Source: Nitrosomonas sp. (GTDB taxonomy: Bacteria; Pseudomonadota; Gammaproteobacteria; Burkholderiales; Nitrosomonadaceae). Taken from it: a DNA stretch of 51,389 nucleotides. The notes below the pieces were generated by a model. That model was not told the DNA's origin and did not search any database. It saw only the letters and a list, made by a program, of their open reading frames with translations. Below, piece by piece: positions 48,738-51,389 of the stretch (position 1 is its first letter; the number at the start of each line of letters is the position of its first letter). Position numbers and translations under genes: made by a program. The DNA lies in contig JAJFJJ010000010.1 in the NCBI GenBank assembly GCA_021774195.1, positions 1 through 51,389 on the forward strand, in the 5' to 3' direction.

Positions 48738-49442
48738 GCGTTCATTAAGTTTCAGTCAAAAATGCAAAAAAGTATGCGGCAAATTTTGCAAGTATTACAA
48801 CTGAATTTATTTGAAAAGCGTGACCTCATGGCTTTACTGCGAGGTGATACTCCTATCGACAAACATGCCAACAGTAATCAGATGTCATTGCTGTGAAAGT
48901 TAACTGGACAGTAATGAAATCATTAACAAATATGTGTGTAAATAAGCCTTCATATTTAACAATGCAAAAGGCCTATAATGACTACCTTAGCGATTCCGCA
49001 CCCTGCAAGGCGGGGATAGTAACCAGTGTTCTGTGCGAATGAGTGTAGCGCTTGTGCGCTGCGGTTTTAGTCTAGACGCATTCCGGCCGCATAGTCGCGT
49101 GCATCAAAACCGCCAGCGATGCCAACTTACAACTCCCCATACTGTTGGTGCACGAGAACTAGCCAACTACCTAAGGCGAATATGGGGGGCGAACAGAGAT
49201 TCAATGGCAGGACATTGTCTAACGCGGAAACTAGGCTCAGTGGCCGAAAAGGAATTATTTATTTCAACAACTGTTTTCGTCGCGAACAAGGTGGAGCGAT
49301 GGTAGGAGACCATATTGATCTCTGGACTGGAGTGCAGTATTACAACCAAATCTTGCGTTTAAGTGCAGGTGGGAATGTGCCCTCGAATAGATCACTATTT
49401 AACCGTGCTGATGCTGTGTGGTTTTTCCCTTTATCAAGATAA

Positions 49443-49968
49443 ATATGAGAAAAAATAAGTATCAATTGTAACTCTTGAATAACTTAAATCTATAAATTTG
49501 ATTATAGAGCATTCTTCATATCTCAGAATTTTGTATTTTTAGCTAATACAGAATGCAAGTTATTCTCTGATCTGTGCCCGCACAGCGGGCTGAGTTGCTA
49601 TTCAGCGGGAAAAACTAAAAAGTACTTGACAAGGTTTTTGCGCAAAAAGGTGGGGGTTCCAATATAACTATAGTTGGCACATAGAGCATATCTATTTGGC
49701 CCGTTAATGAGTATTGCAGGGAATAATACAAGCCCGACATCCCTGTTAGGACGTGCAATATTATCTTGTAGCAACATTTAAGCCCGATTGTCCTGATTAC
49801 TGGCGATTTATGTATTGATATAAAAGAAAAATCTATTTATCATGATCGGTGTGAGTTTTCGCACAGATTGTTTTGCAAACGACCATTATTATCGATGTCA
49901 TGTGATTCAGTTGTGCTTTAGCAGATAACTGGGTGAACAAAAGGATACGAAACAACGGAAAGTGAATC
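49443..49968. other. Gene-poor stretch between tae4 and tssB
   Basis: About 525 bp. An ATG at 49445 opens only 8 codons; no gene resembling the Tai4 immunity protein is seen on either strand. It holds a GCCCG-CACAG-CGGGC hairpin near 49576-49590 and the second CRP-like dyad. Confidence 0.5.
49849..49867 (+). promoter_or_regulatory. CRP/FNR-like dyad, copy 2 (upstream of tssB)
   Basis: GTGTGAGTTTTCGCACAGA contains TGTGA-N6-GCACA, matching the CRP consensus on the left half. It differs from the copy at 45829 at only two of 19 positions and has the same 6-base spacer GTTTTC. It lies 180 bp before the tssB ATG and about 100 bp before the small ORF at 49969. Confidence 0.6.
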
Positions 49969-50034
49969 ATGCAGTTCTTAGGTTTGTTGCTGTTGATAAT
50001 TAACTTTCTAATCACCCTCAACTTTAGCTATTAA
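49969..50034 (+). CDS. 21-residue hydrophobic peptide ORF upstream of tssB
   Basis: ATG at 49969, preceded by GGAAAGTG, stop TAA at 50032-50034, 13 bases before the tssB ATG. The product (MQFLGLLLLIINFLITLNF-SY) would be a single membrane helix. The tssB ribosome binding site (AGAGGA) overlaps its end, so it could be a leader that couples translation, a small membrane protein, or chance. Confidence 0.4.
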   Translation: MQFLGLLLLIINFLITLNFSY

Positions 50035-50047
50035 AGAGGATAGAGCC

Positions 50048-50584
50048 ATGGCCCAAAGTAGTCAAAAATTTATAGCACGTAACCGCGCGCCGCGCGTACA
50101 AATTGAATATGACGTTGAGTTATACGGTGCTGAGAAGAAAATCCAATTGCCTTTTATTATGGGTGTGATGGCTGATTTGTCAGGTAAGCCAGAAGACCCG
50201 CTGGCACCAGTTGCTGATCGTAAGTTCCTCGATATTGATGTTGATAACTTTGATAGCCGGATGAAAGCAATTAAACCACGGGTGGCTTTTCAGGTTCCCA
50301 ATACGCTGACAGGTGAAGGTAACTTAAGTATCGATATTACTTTCGAAAATATGGATGATTTTTCGCCTGCTGCGGTAGCGCGAAAAGTTGATGGGCTGAA
50401 TAAAATGTTTGAAGCACGTCAACAGCTTTCAAATCTCATGACCTGGATGGATGGAAAAGGTGGTGCAGAAGATTTGGTTGCGAAAGTATTGCAGGATAAC
50501 GCGTTACTGCAGTCACTCGCTGAGAGTAAAAAGCCGACAGATGCAGAGGAAGCAAAACCAGCTGATCCAGAGAATGCCAGCTAA
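50048..50584 (+). CDS. tssB: T6SS sheath protein TssB (VipA)
   Basis: 178 residues of the small sheath subunit. The N-terminal KFIARNRAPRVQIEYDVE, the FIMGVMADLSGKP segment and the C-terminal LSNLMTWMDGKGGAEDLV are characteristic. AGAGGA precedes the ATG. tssC starts 31 bp after its stop. Confidence 0.96.
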   Translation: MAQSSQKFIARNRAPRVQIEYDVELYGAEKKIQLPFIMGVMADLSGKPEDPLAPVADRKFLDIDVDNFDSRMKAIKPRVAFQVPNTLTGEGNLSIDITFENMDDFSPAAVARKVDGLNKMFEARQQLSNLMTWMDGKGGAEDLVAKVLQDNALLQSLAESKKPTDAEEAKPADPENAS

Positions 50585-50615
50585 TTTTGATTGATTAAGC
50601 TTAAAGGAGATAACG

Positions 50616-51389
50616 ATGGCTGAAATGCAGGAAGAAGATTTGCAGGCTGGGGAAGCTGTTGAGGCAAACGGGCTTTCCTCGCTATTACAAAAAGAGTTTA
50701 AACCAAAGTCCGATGAAGCAAAAGGTGCAGTCGAGCAAGCCGTTAAAACGCTGGCAGAACAAGCGCTCGCACAAACACAACTTATTAGCAGTGATGTAAT
50801 AGGTTCAATTGAGGCGATTATTGCTGAATTGGATTCTAAGCTTTCTGAGCAAATTAACTTGATTCTGCACCATGCTGATTTTCAGAAGCTCGAAGGAAGT
50901 TGGCGCGGCCTTCATTATTTGGTCAACAATACTGAAACGGATGAAATGCTGAAGATTCGTTTTATAGATGTTACGAAACAAGAGCTTAGCAAGACGCTTA
51001 AGAAATTTAAGGGTACGGCATGGGATCAAAGCCCAATTTTCAAACAGGTTTATGAACAAGAATACGGGCAGTTTGGTGGAGAGCCTTTTGGCTGCTTGAT
51101 GGGCGATTATTTCTTTGATCATAGTCCAGTTGATGTTGAATTGCTGGGTGAGATATCCAAGATCTCAGCAGCGGCACACGTGCCTTTCATTGCAGGTGCA
51201 TCACCAACTTCCATGCAAATGGAGTCATGGCAGGAGCTTTCCAATCCTCGTGATCTTACAAAAATATTTACCACACCTGAATATGCCAGTTGGCGTTCGC
51301 TAAGAGAATCAGAAGATGCACGTTATTTGGGCTTGGCGATGCCACGATTTCTGGCACGCTTACCATATGGTGCCAAAACTGTTCCAGTC
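50616..51389 (+). CDS. tssC: T6SS sheath protein TssC (VipB), cut by the window edge
   Basis: The frame starts at the ATG 50616, after AAAGGAGA, and stays open for 258 codons to the end of the window. It shows the TssC hallmarks HHADFQKLEGSWRGLHYLV, FGCLMGDYFFDH and RFLARLPYG. With TssB it forms the contractile sheath. The missing half (about 240 residues) and any hcp, tssE, F, G, H genes would lie beyond the edge. Confidence 0.95.
   Translation, partial: MAEMQEEDLQAGEAVEANGLSSLLQKEFKPKSDEAKGAVEQAVKTLAEQALAQTQLISSDVIGSIEAIIAELDSKLSEQINLILHHADFQKLEGSWRGLHYLVNNTETDEMLKIRFIDVTKQELSKTLKKFKGTAWDQSPIFKQVYEQEYGQFGGEPFGCLMGDYFFDHSPVDVELLGEISKISAAAHVPFIAGASPTSMQMESWQELSNPRDLTKIFTTPEYASWRSLRESEDARYLGLAMPRFLARLPYGAKTVPV

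Larger units (their letters stand above)
47181..48896 (+). pseudogene. IS4-family DDE transposase, C terminus interrupted
   Basis: Intact codons 1-330 have the DDE signature of IS4: an Asp in SLDASTIDL, VDRGYND and the YREK-like RWQVELFFKWIKQ. The frame then enters the IS200-like element and stops at 48320. Removing 48171-48737 joins ...VYLL to AFIKFQSK exactly in frame and restores a C terminus of 52 residues ending at the TGA 48894-48896 (382 residues in all). The copy is therefore probably inactive. Confidence 0.85.
47079..48916 (+). mobile_element. IS4-family insertion sequence (nested)
   Basis: A 1838-bp element bounded by inverted CATTACTGTCC-N-GTTAACT ends (47079-47097 and 48898-48916) and flanked by the 9-bp direct repeat AAATCATTA (47070-47078 and 48917-48925), typical of IS4. 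It carries one transposase gene, itself interrupted by an IS200/IS605-like element at about 48171-48737. Confidence 0.85.
47055..49442 (+). pseudogene. tae4: tae4-like T6SS amidase effector, broken by an IS and two frameshifts
   Basis: The first 8 codons (47055-47078, after TAGGAG) are cut by an IS4-family element; the coding sequence resumes at 48926. Joined, it reads into NQCSVRMSVAL with the catalytic Cys (49027-49029), ELANYLRR, GRKGIIYFNNCF and GDHIDLW with the catalytic His (49311-49313), ending at 49442. This is the Tae4 pattern of peptidoglycan DL-endopeptidase effectors. Two frame changes are needed: one missing G in the GGGG at 49012-49015, and one missing G (or two extra) in GGGGGG at 49184-49189. 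The intact product would be about 190 residues. Confidence 0.8.

Noticed and set aside
49626..49668. TTGACA followed by TATAACTA as a tssB promoter
   Set aside because: The spacing is about 31 bp, far from the 16-18 needed; no usable -10 lies at the right distance.
1..51389. CRISPR array
   Set aside because: No regularly spaced direct repeats of the right length were seen anywhere.

Overview
The window reads as part of a betaproteobacterial chromosome, most likely an AT-rich ammonia oxidiser of the Nitrosomonas type. This is an inference from gene content and order (hslV-hslU, xerC, a DUF484 gene, dapF; metK with an SAH-riboswitch ahcY and metF; folD-aceE-aceF-nadD-rsfS-rlmH-maf-rng), not from a marker gene. 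No rRNA, tRNA or CRISPR array was seen.

Positions 1-29,000 are mostly housekeeping. First come an ArsC/Spx-like protein, a DUF938 methyltransferase, an atypical SDR, the DUF1326/DUF2182 pair, a DUF3422 membrane protein, L-serine dehydratase and a D-2-hydroxyacid dehydrogenase. Then follow HslUV, XerC/DUF484/DapF on the minus strand and a methionine/C1 block (metK, ahcY, metF, folD). The pyruvate dehydrogenase E1/E2 genes and the nadD-rsfS-rlmH-maf-rng block complete this part. Two families of small non-coding elements with inverted ends lie between these genes. One is about 240 bp with TNA target duplications: two full copies and two half copies. The other is 263 bp with a TA duplication.

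Positions 28,100-29,470 are a junction: an isolated flgM with a good FliA-type promoter, then a decayed IS21 istB gene.

Positions 29,470-51,389 are a type VI secretion (T6SS) locus that runs off the right edge. It begins with a LysM/NodB lipoprotein, a GNAT protein and a large Ser/Thr kinase. Next come fha/tagH and the pppA phosphatase, and a minus-strand operon tssJ-tssK-tssL-tssM-tagF. The divergent plus-strand side has tssA, a wrecked tae4 amidase effector gene, a 21-codon membrane peptide ORF, tssB and the start of tssC. The tae4 gene carries an IS4-family element (9-bp target duplication) that itself contains an IS200/IS605-like element. Two nearly identical CRP-like dyads sit upstream of tssA and tssB. 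The kinase, phosphatase, Fha and TagF suggest post-translational control of the secretion machine. The structural genes look intact, while the one recognisable effector here is dead as written.
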